A DNA stretch of 55,000 bases from Chrysomallon squamiferum (GCA_012295275.1 CM022669.1:18401091-18456090); one strand, 5' to 3'; counted from the first letter of the stretch, positions 23,151 through 35,085 are shown. The notes: a model not told the origin generated them from the sequence alone. Translations and numbers: made by a program.

Positions 23151-23284
23151 TCATTTTTTTTTTTTTTCTTTGTTTTCATAATATTATTATTATTGTTATT
23201 AATATTATTGAAGATGATCTTGCTGTTGATGTCGTTTGTATTGGTATTGTTGCTGTTTTGTTATTATTGTGGTTGTTGTTGTTG

Positions 23285-23340
<56 letters not shown>

Positions 23341-23526
23341 ATTGATAGAAATAACAGTCTTGTTATTATTTTTTCACGTTGCTGTTGTTTTTGTTGTTAC
23401 TGTGGTTGTCGTCGTCGTTTCAGTGAAATCATATTTTATTTTATTTATTAAGAATTTTATTAAAATATTTGAACAGACATTTTAAAATTATTATGGATAC
23501 TAAATTATATTTTTGTTCTCGTTTGC

Positions 23527-23600
<74 letters not shown>

Positions 23601-23630
23601 GAGAATCTCATCAGTTTGATATATTGCTAT
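23151..23630. repeat. Poly-T and (TTA)/(TTG) trinucleotide tract
   Basis: TTG/TTA triplets with a (TTA)n run at 23289-23336 and a second at 23529-23600. Confidence 0.95.
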
Positions 23631-24345
23631 AACTGTTGCTAATGGAGGCAAGTTCACTCTCTATCACAACATTGATTATTTTTCATCGCTCATTGTTTAA
23701 AACAGCAGCGACTTTTGGCACTTTCCAACCACTAATTAGTATCCACGGTAACAAAACAGCCATTAATTATCTTCGTTTGCTCATCTTTGCATTACAATAT
23801 TTCTTCTACATTTACATCAATTCCCCATTTCCAAACTTATCGGCTGGTCTCACCTTACGTCTGTGCAACGACCTTTTCCCGAACAGGAAGTCTTGATAAA
23901 TATATTCTGAACGATCCTTTTTTTGCTTAGAACGAACGCGTCTTGTTTGAAGGTCTACAAAATCGAGGCTATTAATGGAATAAATTAGGAAAATCTCTTA
24001 TGCCAATCTTTCCGATCGTAAAGCGCAATTTCGCCTAACAAATGGACCCGGGTCAGGACTGTGGAGATGAATTTTTGACAAGTTACAGCGCCTAGTTAGA
24101 CTTACGATGCGAAGTAACGTCGTGCGGTTTGACACCGGGGCTTGGAGGGCTTCGAGATTGGACGCATGTTTCTTCCGGAACCACGTTTCCAGGCGGAACC
24201 TCGGCATCTGGCAACACAAACGCGTCTAATCACGTTTATTACTTTGATCCAAAGGTTCAAACTTTTTACTTTGTGATTAATAGAAATGAAATATTTGACA
24301 AGAATGCTGATCGACTGCAATTTCATTTATCTTGCGGTTTTTTGT
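23631..24345. other. Unique balanced island, ~700 bp
   Basis: One of the longest non-repetitive stretches in the upstream region. It includes CCCGGGTCA near 24047 (one AGGTCA-like half-site). Frames on both strands (23636-23896, 23998-24371) have no recognisable protein. Candidate regulatory element. Confidence 0.4.
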
Positions 24346-24479
24346 TGTTTTTTTGGTGCGTCATTTTTTAAATTATTGTTCTACATTTTTTTTTTTTTTT
24401 TTTGATAATTTCTTTTATTTGTGGTTTTGTAGCTAATTTCTATCTCTTGTAACGTCTTTTATTTGGATAGTATGTGTGA

Positions 24480-24525
<46 letters not shown>

Positions 24526-25265
24526 GTAGCAGCAGCAGCAGCAACATTGTCATCAACATCGCCACAATGGTGAAATAATAACCAAAACCCTCCAAAACCA
24601 AACAGAAGAAATGAAACAAACGCAACACCGAAAACAAATAAACAAAAATGCAATGAGACTTAATTTCAAAATATATTTGATAAAAAAATATTATTAATAG
24701 AATTTCAAAAAACCTAAAAAGTTAAGTCCATTTAAATACAAAATAAACTAGGAAAAAATTAATGCAAAAATCTCCAGAAACAACAACAAAACCTTTTATT
24801 AGTTCCAGAATGAAATGTTAAGAATCCTTAAAATTAGTTATGGTAATTACAAGTATATGTGCTTTATATCATGATTTAGAAAAAAAAAAAAAAAAACCAA
24901 AACAAACCCCCCAAAAACAACGTTATCTAGGAAGGTCTGTAATACCACTATTCCTAATTTCTTTCTGAAATTCTTCAAGAACGTTACATAGATTTCTAAT
25001 AGCAGAGCATGATACACAAACTAATAATAAAATGATTTCATAATGGCATAAAGTTCTTAAAATTTTAAATATCTTTTAATATGCAGAAGGTTGATAAAAG
25101 AAAATTTAACTTCGCTGTTTTTCCACGTATGTCGTAATTATTAAGAATTATTAAGACTTTTAAAATACAAATACGTACTTCGCTATTTTTCACCGAGTCA
25201 TATTAATCACGCAAGCTTATGTTCAAAAAATTAATCTAGTGCGTGTTATTTTTGTATTTTCATAA
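24346..25265. repeat. Low-complexity and AT-rich DNA
   Basis: Poly-T (24387-24403), (AAT)n then (AGC)n (24481-24542), and poly-A near 24880. The rest is AT-rich sequence without features. Confidence 0.75.
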
Positions 25266-25909
25266 TAAAAAAAAAAAAAGTCAATGGATGACAAGACTGT
25301 CCTTCGCCAAAGAACTATTTTTCCAGATCTAATCAACAAAGCCATGATGAAGAGAAATGACCCAAAAGATGGGTGAAAATTTCATTACAGTCTGCGGACA
25401 ACCTCTTTTTTCCGTAAATCAATTTCATTTCATTCTAGCGTGAACTCTGCCCTCAGCAAATAACCTAGCGTCTTTCCTGTCTTTTCTTTTTTTCTCTCTC
25501 TCTCTCTTCCCCTCCTTTCTTTAAACAAAAAACAAAAAACAAAAAAAAACCAAGAACCGCGCTTTCCTTCCTTCCCTCCCTCCCTCCCTCACTCCTTCAG
25601 CCTCGTTTTCAACGAGCAACCAAACGACACGAAAATAAATAAAAAAAAAAAAAAAAAAAAAACAACAACGCGCGCGCGCCTCCTCCCTCGTCTTTTTCAG
25701 CGCGTGCCCATTCCATTGGACGATGCTTCTGATTAGTTGGTTGTGTTTTTAAGACGTTGATTTCGTGCTAACGCATGAAATATGCGTCAAAAGTCATTTG
25801 CGGTTTCCGAGTTGTGTTTCCTACCATGAGATCTCATCTTGAGGACGGCTAACAAGCTAGAGAGTAGCTCGCCCGGATTCATGGCTTCGATAATAAAAAA
25901 GAAAAAAGG

Positions 25910-25947
<38 letters not shown>

Positions 25948-26130
25948 CGATAACCGCAAAAACCATAATGGAACCGCGGGTCCTTCGGTCTGCGGGCTAA
26001 GAAAGCAAAAATGCTTTGTTTTTCATTTGATTACGACTCTTAACGTCCCCAGTACAATAGGTTTAAGAGAATGGTGTAATTAATCATCTCGCCATTTCGT
26101 CATTATTTTCATGGTTTGATTTGATTTTGT
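25266..26130. other. Unique islands separated by poly-A and pyrimidine tracts
   Basis: Balanced blocks at 25285-25490, 25690-25885 and 25955-26130 lie between a pyrimidine-rich tract (25490-25600), poly-A (25640-25661) with a (CG)n patch, and poly-A (25915-25941). CCATTGG, an inverted CCAAT, occurs near 25714. No coding signal. Confidence 0.4.
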
Positions 26131-26219
26131 CTTCGAAATTTTACGTCCAGTAATTTTTTTTTTTTTTTTTTTAATTATTATTATTAATATTGTTTTGGGG
26201 GTTTTTGGGGGGATTGTTA

Positions 26220-26272
<53 letters not shown>

Positions 26273-26440
26273 GTCATGGATTTTTTTCTTCTTAATGAAT
26301 GGTGATAATTTAGTCGTCGAATAATTTTGCATACAGAATTTTTATTTTTTAAATAGAATTATCACAAATCATATTTATAAGAATCTTGCAGAATTACGTT
26401 TTTAAAATCAGATATTATTATCAATTTTTATCTTTGCATT
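26131..26440. repeat. Poly-T and (ATT)n tract
   Basis: Poly-T at 26155-26172, (ATT)n at 26221-26272, then AT-rich filler. Confidence 0.9.
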
Positions 26441-27000
26441 TAAAAAAAAAAAAAGGAAAATTTCTGAAGTCTGAGATGTCATTGCCCCGTTCAGACAGTC
26501 GATACTTGTACATTAGTTTGATAAAAGCGACGTCTTCTTCGGAAGTTTAAAACCAAATTTGCGGTTTCCACTCAAACTTCCTGTCTAGGAAATTAAATAT
26601 TCCAAACGAAAGTCCACAATGACGTCAAATCGTTTTCGCGTGAACGTAATTGCCGCACAAAAGCGCCACGTCTGGACGATAATCCAACAATGAAAGTCCG
26701 TTTAACAAATCTAAACTTTAATGAGAAAGATGTTAGTTTAATTCTCCCAACCACTGTCGCCATTCACGCGCAAGCACGCGCTATTCACGCGCAGCGGCGC
26801 GGAAAAAAATGTCTCGTCCTTCTGCCCGGCATTAATCAAAGCTCCACATTAAGTGATGACACGGAAATGGTCAAGCAAAAATGACCGATACCGGACAGTG
26901 GTCACTAACTGATCACTGGACATTGGTTGAAGTATTTGGTGGTAAATTGGTCATGCATTCTCGGGACATTTTCGGACATCAGAACGGAGAGTTATTTTTC
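26441..27000. promoter_or_regulatory. Unique island with full CRE and CpG-dense tandem
   Basis: TGACGTCA (full CRE) is at 26620-26627. ATTCACGCGC occurs at 26762 and 26783 within a CpG-dense patch (26760-26800), and nuclear-receptor-like GGTCA/TGACC words lie at 26867-26960. No protein is recognisable. Motif-based candidate only. Confidence 0.35.
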
Positions 27001-27009
27001 ATTTTTTTT

Positions 27010-27023
27010 TCTCTCTCTCTCTG

Positions 27024-27087
<64 letters not shown>

Positions 27088-27310
27088 CCTATCTATCTAT
27101 ACCTATGTATCTATCTATATACCTGCCTACCTACCTACTTACCAACTTACTTATCTTTCTATGCATATATAAACTCAAGTGAACACGCACACACAAACAC
27201 ACGTACACACACATTCAAACACACACATACATATACTACCAGCTTTTTCTTTGACCATATATATATCTATCTGTCAGTCTCTCTCTCTCTCTCTCTCTCG
27301 CTTCGTCTTA
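27010..27310. repeat. (TC)-(TATC)n, ACCT, CA and TC microsatellites
   Basis: (TATC)n from 27023 to about 27119, CTAC/CTTA variants to 27160, CA-rich 27185-27230, (TC)n 27280-27299. Confidence 0.95.
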
Positions 27311-27635
27311 TTCTTCCACCAGCCCCCCCATACACACCCTAGCTACTCCCCCCCGTCTCTCTGGCGTCGGTTCCACTTTCCCATAGCGCACGAAGAGAAG
27401 AGGCGGGTGAACAGAGGGTAGCACGGGAGGGGGTGTGATTGAACCCGGGAATGCAAACACTGGTGTCAAGAGATAACGGCTCTCGTTTCACAATGGGGAG
27501 AAGAAGCACAACAAGAAATAGCGACACATAATAACGACAACAGCGACGCCACCGAAACAAATTTAGTGGTTTCAACTGCCAACACATTTAATGTCAAAAT
27601 AAAGCGGAAATAAACCCCAGATGTCGCTTTTGCAC
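27311..27635. other. Unique block
   Basis: Balanced sequence with C-rich and G-rich patches. No recognised gene or motif cluster. Confidence 0.35.
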
Positions 27636-28658
27636 GAATGAATGAATGAATGAATGAATGAATGAATGAATGAGGGAATAAATGAAAGAGAGAGTTAGTT
27701 AGTGAGAGATTTTACTGATGGAACAAATTTGTGGATCTTTGGGATAATTTTATTTATTTATTTATTTAATAATAAAATGATTTTGATGATGATGATGATA
27801 ATAATAATAATAATAATTATTATTATTATAATTATTATTATTATCGTTACTATTATTTCATTTCATATTAAAATTTAAAATTTTTTTATCGTCTTTCGTT
27901 ATATTTATTTATTTATTTATTTAGTTAGTTAGTTAGTTAGTTATTATCATGTGAATTTACACATATATTTTTCAGTATAAGTTCATTCATCAGTAATGTA
28001 TGTGTGTAACACACGCACACACACACAGACACACACTCTATATGTAATACTTAATAAAAACTGATATATATAAATATTTTTTTTTCAACTGATTCCATAC
28101 TCACTTCTGTATTTCCTAATTTTTGTTTTATCCTTTAACTGAATTATATTACTTATTTAATGTTTAAAAATTATTTTTATTAGTTTTTAAAAATTCATTA
28201 TAAAAATTAAATACATACAATTTATCTGTCTACTCAGTTAAATAATTTGAAGAAAAAAATAATCAGTTTATTTTGTTTTTATTTTATAAAACTGATTTAT
28301 TTCCCACATGAGATAGATTTAGTTTTTATTTTGTTAAATAAAATTATTTTGTTGTTTATTTAAAGTAAAATGAACTTTGCCAAATATTACAACCACCGAC
28401 AGAAAATTAAATTTAGATTTTATAAATCTGCTTTCTGCATAAAAAAAAAATTATTGTTCATTATAAATAAATAAAAAAGTATCACATTTTGAGAATAGAA
28501 ATTAATTTTTATATCATAAATCTCTTTTAAGTTTAAGATAAAATTAATTTTTATGTAAATGGCAAAAATTTATTTTTATTTTAGAATTTATAATTTTGGA
28601 CAATAATTGTTTTAATAATCTCAGTTTGGAACTGCAATATAAACAAAAAATAATAAAA

Positions 28659-28720
<62 letters not shown>

Positions 28721-28875
28721 TATTTTATTTTTTTTTTTTTTAATTTCGCTTTTTAGCATTAAAAAATCTCCTTTCCTCGAAGCCAAAATTTGTTCTCATT
28801 TCGAAGCTTTCATCAAGAGACAACAAACAAACAAAAAAAACTGTTCACTTTTCTCTTTAAACAAAAATCTCATCC
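27636..28875. repeat. (GAAT)n, (GAT)/(AAT)n, CA and (ATT)n tract in AT-rich DNA
   Basis: (GAAT)n at 27636-27673, GAT/AAT/ATT triplets at 27781-27845, TTAG/TTAT repeats at 27900-27945, CA at 28010-28035, and (ATT)n at 28661-28721. The rest is featureless AT-rich DNA. Confidence 0.85.
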
Positions 28876-28879
28876 CCGG

Positions 28880-29240
28880 GACAAAAAAAAAAAAAAAAAA
28901 ACCGCGTCGTCCCGAATTACAATTCGTCTGCCCCGATTTCTAAACGGGCCGCTTTGGACGCTTGTCGGTTGAAGACGCTTCACAAATCTTTGTTAATTGA
29001 TGTTAAATGATGGTTCGGTATAACAGCTCTGTTGTAACCAATAACAGTTTGTTCTTCGCATTGTTCCAACTGTCACTAGTCAAGTGACACCCCGAACTGT
29101 GACACAATGAGAAACGCGGGTAGCGATACCAGGAACCACGCCACGCCAGGGCTCTGCAGCCGTGGGAAGAAAGTTTCGACATCTTTACCTGGATGTCAAG
29201 AGTTCAAGGTCAAGGTCGTTGGTTATTAATGATTGCAGGT
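28880..29240. promoter_or_regulatory. Unique island with extended nuclear-receptor half-site
   Basis: TCAAGGTCA (29204-29212) is a perfect FTZ-F1/ERR-type monomer site, and AGGTCA AGGTCG (29207-29218) is a DR0. The island is balanced and non-repetitive between low-complexity tracts. Function inferred. Confidence 0.35.
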
Positions 29241-29459
29241 CAGCGTAACAAAATTTGTTATAGTAAAGAAAAATAGTATTAGTTTTTTTTTTTTGATGAT
29301 GATGATAATAATTATTGTTGTTGTTGTTGTTGTTGTTATTGTTATTGTTGTTATTGTTGCTTTTTTACACTTACATATAAGCATAAAATACACAGAAGTT
29401 ATCTATATAAATTATGGAAAATCGCAATGAAAATATTATATCAAATTTAATACTAACAA

Positions 29460-29494
<35 letters not shown>

Positions 29495-29830
29495 ATAGAT
29501 AAATAAATAGATAAATAAATCATTCAGTCAGCCAATCAATCAAACTAAAATCAAACAGCAAAAAACAATGACAAAAAATAAAAGAGATGAATATGGATAT
29601 TTTGAAACAAAAGACTGAATATCATTTAATAAAACTGAACAAATCGGGCAAAAAGAAAGAAAAAAGGAAACACAAAAAAAAAAAAAAAAAAAATCTGAAC
29701 TTTTTAACCAGACTATTACCATATTGATCAGTGCCTACAGTAAATCAAAGTTCTGTAAAATTACTCATAATCTCTTCTGAACTTGTCTATAATTAAATAC
29801 CGTAATACTAATTTCTAAAAGGAATCTGGT
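29241..29830. repeat. TTG/GAT triplets and (AAAT)n low-complexity DNA
   Basis: (GAT)n and (TTG)n at 29295-29360, (AAAT)n at 29458-29519, poly-A near 29675-29692. Confidence 0.9.
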
Positions 29831-30665
29831 CGCAACAAAACAATGCAAGATAACAACAAAACAATGGAAAGAAAAAAAAAACATCTGAGTTCGCGGTCTG
29901 AGATCTTGAAATCTCATTCTCCGTCTCTCTCTCTCTCTCTCTCTCTGTCTTTCTGCGGTTTTGATGAAATAATTGTTACTTTCAATTAAAGTCCTGGGTT
30001 TCTATCGCGTAAGATTATACGCGTAATAGTCTTCTTCAGTTTCTAATGAATAATACCGTATTCTTTGAACTCAGTTCTAAATGGCTTTCGAAAGCCGACT
30101 TATGTTATTATATGTTCGGCGGGGGCTCTATATGCAATAGTTTTAATGGCCGTGTCGCTGGCTTTTAAGTGGAAACAAGACGGACTAAGAACAGTCGTTT
30201 GGAAACTACTCTCTCGCGTCAAGGTCCTTTATTACCTCATAGGGAGTCGACCGCAAGAAGAAGAAGAAGAAGAAGAAGAAGGAAAAAAAAAATCTCACAA
30301 AACGAGAGAGTTTCCACCAAAGGGGTAGAATCGATTTCTTTATTGTTCGGGCGGGTTCTTGAGAGCGGAAAGAAATCTTTTTTGTTTTTTCACAAAGAAG
30401 AGTGGTTGGCAATTCGATGACAAACTAATGACAAAGTGCTTTCTTGGAAACACAAAACCGCGAAATAAAAAAAAAAAAAGAAAAGAAACGAATTGATAGC
30501 GCAACCGGAGGTTCTTAAAGTATTCCAGTGAATGGAACATTTCCAGGCTGTCTCCAAGACAATGGAGACGCTCGCCGAAATGTCGCGAAATATGACGACG
30601 AGCTTCCGAAATTGGTCGAGAGCTCTCGAAACCTGCGGAACCTAATGTCACACGTTAACGAGTAG
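29831..30665. other. Unique island, ~800 bp, with (TC)n and (GAA)n inserts
   Basis: Balanced DNA with (TC)n at 29923-29945, (GAA)n at 30256-30281, and poly-A near 30466. The plus frame at 30065-30328 has a hydrophobic stretch but begins at TTG and matches no known protein. No gene supported. Confidence 0.4.
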
Positions 30666-30724
30666 AACAAAAGAAAGAATGTGTATGTATATATGTGTTT
30701 TTGTGTGTGTTTTGTGTTCATAAA

Positions 30725-30767
<43 letters not shown>

Positions 30768-30857
30768 ATGTATGTATGTATGTATGTATGTATGTATGTA
30801 TGTATGTATGTTTGTAGGTAGGTAGGTAGGTAGGTGGGTAGGTAGGTGGGTAGGTAT
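30725..30857. repeat. (TCTG)n-(TATG)n-(TAGG)n compound tetranucleotide repeat
   Basis: Three related tetranucleotide blocks succeed each other, each differing by one or two bases from the previous one. Confidence 0.97.
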
Positions 30858-30941
30858 CTGTGTGTGTTGTGTATATGAAAGTGTGTGCCTGCATGTACGT
30901 ATGTAATGAGTGTGCTATTCGTTATTTAAAAAGAAGAATAA

Positions 30942-30979
<38 letters not shown>

Positions 30980-31350
30980 CAACAACAACACCAATAATAT
31001 ACAGTGATGGTGATAATGGCGGTTGTTACCGTTACTGTTTTCATTTTTGTTATTAATTTCTAAAATAAAACTCTTTCTTTTAGATTTTCATAACATTTCT
31101 CTCCTTGTGCCCCTCCCTTCCTTACCAGCTTACATCCTTACTTACTTACTTTCTTGCTTATATACTAACTTACTTACATACTGTCTTTCCCACTTCCTCC
31201 CTATTTCAGTCGTATTATTCTTTTATTATTTAATTTGAAAGCTTTAAATATTTCATTATCTTTCTCCGCAGAATTTATCCCTTACGGCTTTACGTTTCTT
31301 AATTTTCACTGTTTATTTTTATTTCTCTGCACCAAACTAACCACACACTC
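30858..31350. other. AT-rich DNA with (AAT)n
   Basis: (AAT)n/(ACA)n at 30945-30990, TACT-type repeats at 31135-31180, otherwise featureless. Confidence 0.6.
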
Positions 31351-31731
31351 AATAAAACATAAGACACCGAGCATGCTACGCTGCCTCGTTTTAGAGATAA
31401 ACCAATCAAAACGCGTCTAACTCTTATCTCCGGATAATGGTCGGCAATTATTTCCGGTCTTCGCGGGATTAATTAAAGACGCGGTTATTGTTCTTTGGTA
31501 AGTAACTCGATGCTTTTATCCAGCCCCAAATTAACTGCCACCAGGGTGCGCGATGATGTAGTACTAATTGCCGAGCTGAAAATACGGTATCGTCTGCAAA
31601 GAGTCACGTTTATGGAGATAAAACATTGCTTTTGTTCTCGAGATTCAGGACGGCTTTCCAGATGGACAAAATCAAATTAAATATCATTTTGCTTAGGATT
31701 CGTTTCAAGTAAGAACGAAAAGGTTAAAGAA

Positions 31732-31740
<9 letters not shown>
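31351..31740. other. Unique island
   Basis: Balanced sequence with AATTA-type homeodomain words (31447-31475) and CpG. It ends at a poly-T tract (31739-31765). Candidate regulatory element. Confidence 0.35.
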
Positions 31741-31768
<28 letters not shown>

Positions 31769-32380
31769 TTCTTTTGTTTAACTCAGTGTTTCAGTTTAGA
31801 TGTGTAAATAAAAAAAAAAAAAATTAAATTTAAAAAATTAACAAAGAAGGAATAAGAGCGATTGTTTGATAGAACGACATCAAGAGAATAGTTTGAGCGC
31901 TATTGTTGTGCAGAAATGATTTTTTGGATCGAAAAGAAGCAGTATGGATTGATGCCAGAAGAAGATGAAAAAAAAATGAAAAGAGAAAGAAGAAAATGAA
32001 CGTGAAAAAGAAAGACAAAGAAAACACTGATGATGATGATGATGATTATGATGATGATGATCATCATCATCATGGTCATGGTGATGATTATAATGATATG
32101 ACAGTGAAATCATGATGGTAATGATGACAATAATTATAAAGATAGCGTGCAGATACTAAAATAAAAAATAAAATCAAGCAACAAACCGCAAAAAATCAGA
32201 ATCAGATTAAACCATTTTAATGGCGAGGACACTAACCGCACTCGCAGTATTTTTCTTTCATCTTCATTTGTCTTTTGTAACACAACAATAGTCTGCCAGG
32301 TCACCATCCAACCATCAATAATTTTATTTTATTCTTTTTAATGAAACAAACAAACAAAACAAAACAAATCCCAGCAAAAC
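31741..32380. repeat. Poly-T, A-rich and GAT/CAT repeats
   Basis: Poly-T (31739-31765), A-rich patches, and GAT triplets converting to CAT so that 32048-32073 is a perfect 26-bp palindrome centred at 32060/32061. Confidence 0.85.
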
Positions 32381-32443
32381 AATAAAAGAACGGGTAACTT
32401 CAAAACTGGGAATTATTTCCGACCTTTCCTCTGAACACGATGA

Positions 32444-32574
32444 CGTGATTAGTACGTATTTACACGACACTTTTAAATCTAATTACCCGAAAGAAACGGC
32501 ACTTTGTCCATCTGTCAGAACACGCTGAATGTTTTGTCAAACTGTTAAATGAGGAAATTATTTCAACTGATGTA
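32444..32574. repeat. Dispersed repeat, copy A (131 bp)
   Basis: It aligns without gaps to 54870-55000 with 6 differences in 131 bp (~95%), same orientation. Similarity begins abruptly at CGTGATTAGTACG in both copies. The right side is followed here by the 34-bp minisatellite region; copy B runs off the window. It is not low complexity and has no coding frame in common. Likely a non-autonomous mobile or duplicated element. Confidence 0.9.
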
Positions 32575-32644
32575 TTGTTACAAGTCGTACGTTGCGTCCG
32601 CTCCCTCTCCTATAAAAATGTAATGTCCGCAGATCAAACGAGAT

Positions 32645-33350
32645 AAAATGGGAATCGTTGTATCATTTACTGTAATATGAAATGAGAATTTGTCGTATCG
32701 TTCGTTCTTTATAACACGAAAATGAGAATTTGGTGTATCGTTTATTATAATAAGAAACGAGGGTTGGTGTGACATTCATTGTAATATGAAATGGGATTTT
32801 TTGCTTGCTTTGTTATTGTATGAGATGGCAATTGTTGTATTCTTTATTATAACAAGAAATGGAAATTGTTATATTCTTTATTATAACAAGAAATGGCAAT
32901 TGTTGTATTCTTTATTATAACAAGAACTGGAAATTGTTATATTCTTTATTATAAAGTGAAGTGGAAATTTCTTCAGTCTTTATCATAATACAGACGATAA
33001 TTAATAAATTTATGAATTGAAACATTTTGTATCCGTTATTATAATGTAAAATGGGAAATATTATAGCTTATTCTGATACGAAATTAAAATATGAGATCCT
33101 TCATTATAATATGAAATGAGGAAGTTTAGTATCCTTAATGAAGCGGGAATTACTTTATTTTTATTGTACAATGAAATGGGAAAGGAACATCGTTTATTAT
33201 AATGTGAAATGGGAAATACAGCCTTTATTATAACAGTAAATTTAGTTTTATGTAAAACGAACCAGAGATACAAAAGTCTGTATTATCTAACATAATTATT
33301 ATTTTATTGTGAAATGAAAAATGGTTTATATTTTATTATGATACTAAGAG
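32645..33350. repeat. Degenerate 34-bp minisatellite
   Basis: Units start with AAATGGGAATTGTTGTAT-like sequence and end TTTATTATAACAAG. The best four consecutive copies (32823-32958) are exactly 34 bp each, and flanking copies vary from 31 to 39 bp with a few insertions. About 17 units in all. It begins ~70 bp after dispersed repeat copy A. Minus-strand frames are repeat translations. Confidence 0.9.
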
Positions 33351-33379
33351 GGAAATATCACTGACGTTTTATTTTTGCA

Positions 33380-33417
33380 TAATCTGTGTTGTGTATATTA
33401 TTTTTATTATTATTATA

Positions 33418-33449
<32 letters not shown>

Positions 33450-33860
33450 TACTTTTTCATTTTTCTATTCTTATTCTTTTTTCTGTTATTTTTTTCATTT
33501 TGTTTTTTTCATTCCCAGTGCATCCAATTTCTACATTTTTACTCCTTTTTTTTTTCTTATATTCTCACAAGAATCTATTAACATTAAAATTTCTCCAGCG
33601 TTGTAATAAAATTTAAATATACCCAAAGAACAAAACCATCGGAAAAAAAAAAAAGGAAAAAGAAAAAATCTCTTACAATTAATATAGAAATATCTAATAA
33701 ACATTTAACAAAATTGTCCCTTCTTTTTTGTTTTTAACATCAAATATTATTATTAATTCAAAAAAAAAAAAAAAAAGTGAGAGAGAGAGAGAGAAAGAAA
33801 AAGAAAAAAAAAAGAAAAGGAAAAAAAAGAAGAAGACGATAATAACAAAAGAAGAAAAGC
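33380..33860. repeat. Low-complexity (ATT)n, T-rich and A-rich DNA
   Basis: (ATT)n at 33401-33446, T-rich 33447-33560, poly-A and GA patches 33640-33840. Confidence 0.9.
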
Positions 33861-34190
33861 TAACATAGGCCTGTGAAATTTTACGCCGTCTTCTGGGAAA
33901 TCAGCAACGTATGCGCTACAGTTTCATGCCAAAAGTATCTCCGCTCAACAAATCTAACTGTTTGTTGTACAAAAAAGACTTTCGTGTTATACTAATTATC
34001 ACGGGGAATAAATAATGCTCTGCTAATTATCACAGGAATAAGTAATTAATATGAAAGGTTACTGGTAAAACGAAGAACACCAGGGGGCGCTCGAAGGTGT
34101 CTTTCGCCTGGGAACAAAAAGATCGTGGGTCTGGTTAGAAGTCAAGCGAAATGTGGGGTGGGGGTAAGTGGCTGATGAAGGGAGAATTGG
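33861..34190. promoter_or_regulatory. Unique island with CTCF-type motif
   Basis: CACCAGGGGGCGCT at 34078-34091 matches the core of the bilaterian CTCF consensus exactly, plus-strand orientation. CTAATTATCAC repeats at about 33990 and 34022. Insulator or loop anchor is a hypothesis. Confidence 0.5.
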
Positions 34191-34445
34191 TTAAAAAAAA
34201 AAAAAAAAAAAAAAGAAAAAGCAAAAATCAAAGGAATGGATATTTGGAAAATAAACTTAAATGAATTAACAAGATTCAAGAGTAAAAACAAACAAACAAT
34301 AACAGATGAAAAACAACAGAATGTTAATGTTACGTGCTTGTTGATGCTAGAAATAAATTATATGATTAAGGGATTAAGTACTTTGAGCTATGGATTAAAG
34401 GTGGAGTAAACTTTCTTGATTACTGATGTTTTTGTTCGTTCTTTT

Positions 34446-34476
<31 letters not shown>

Positions 34477-34860
34477 TTTTATTTTTATTTTTATTTATTT
34501 TATTATTATTTTTTTTTCATTATTTTATTTTATTTTTTTTTATTATTATTATTATTTTTATTATTATTTTTACTTTATTTATTTTTTTTTAAACTGTGTT
34601 CTGTTTGACCATCATAATAACTGAAACTGCAGAGACGTTTTTTCCACTTTCGTCCATTTTTGTTTCTCCTTCTTATCTCTGACTCTCTCACACGCTCTCA
34701 CTACCTATCTGTCTATCTCTCAGCTGCTGACTTACAGTCTATTAAATCTGAGAATATCTTCAAGCCATTACATCATTCAATCAAGAAGAAAAAAAAAAAA
34801 AAAAAAAAAATCTCAACATCTAATTAAAACCGAGTAAATATGATTTCAGCTAATGGAAAT
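34191..34860. repeat. Poly-A, (ATTT)n and T-rich low-complexity DNA
   Basis: Poly-A near 34193-34214, (TTTA)n 34448-34474, T-rich to 34590, poly-A 34791-34810. A balanced ~180-bp stretch at 34610-34785 shows nothing specific. Confidence 0.85.
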
Positions 34861-34869
34861 ATAAAATAT

Positions 34870-35085
34870 ATATTTCACCAGGGGGCAGCACCAGCCACCA
34901 ACTAATTGCACGTGACCTTTGATTTTGGGACGCGACCCCGCACTAATTCCAGTCTAATGAGCACGCTAATGGTCATTCGATTGAAGCTATCATTCATCTG
35001 TGGGGTAGCAAGTACGTCACGTGTATCAGCAAAGCCAGAAACACAACGTATGTAAAGAGTGATAGCAGTTAAATTTCTGTATTAA
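34870..35085. promoter_or_regulatory. Candidate enhancer with CTCF-type, E-box, TCF and COUP-type motifs
   Basis: CACCAGGGGGCAGCA (34876-34890) is a CTCF-type core in the same orientation as the one 798 bp to the left. CACGTG is at 34909-34914, TGACCTTTGAT at 34913-34923 (NR half-site overlapping TCF consensus CCTTTGAT), and several TAAT words plus a second CACGTG lie near 35019. Motif density is high for 200 bp. Confidence 0.5.

Noticed and set aside
30065-30328. Plus-strand frame with a hydrophobic stretch, possible small membrane protein
   Set aside because: Starts at TTG, ends in a GAA-microsatellite-encoded Glu run, and has no recognisable homology; likely chance.
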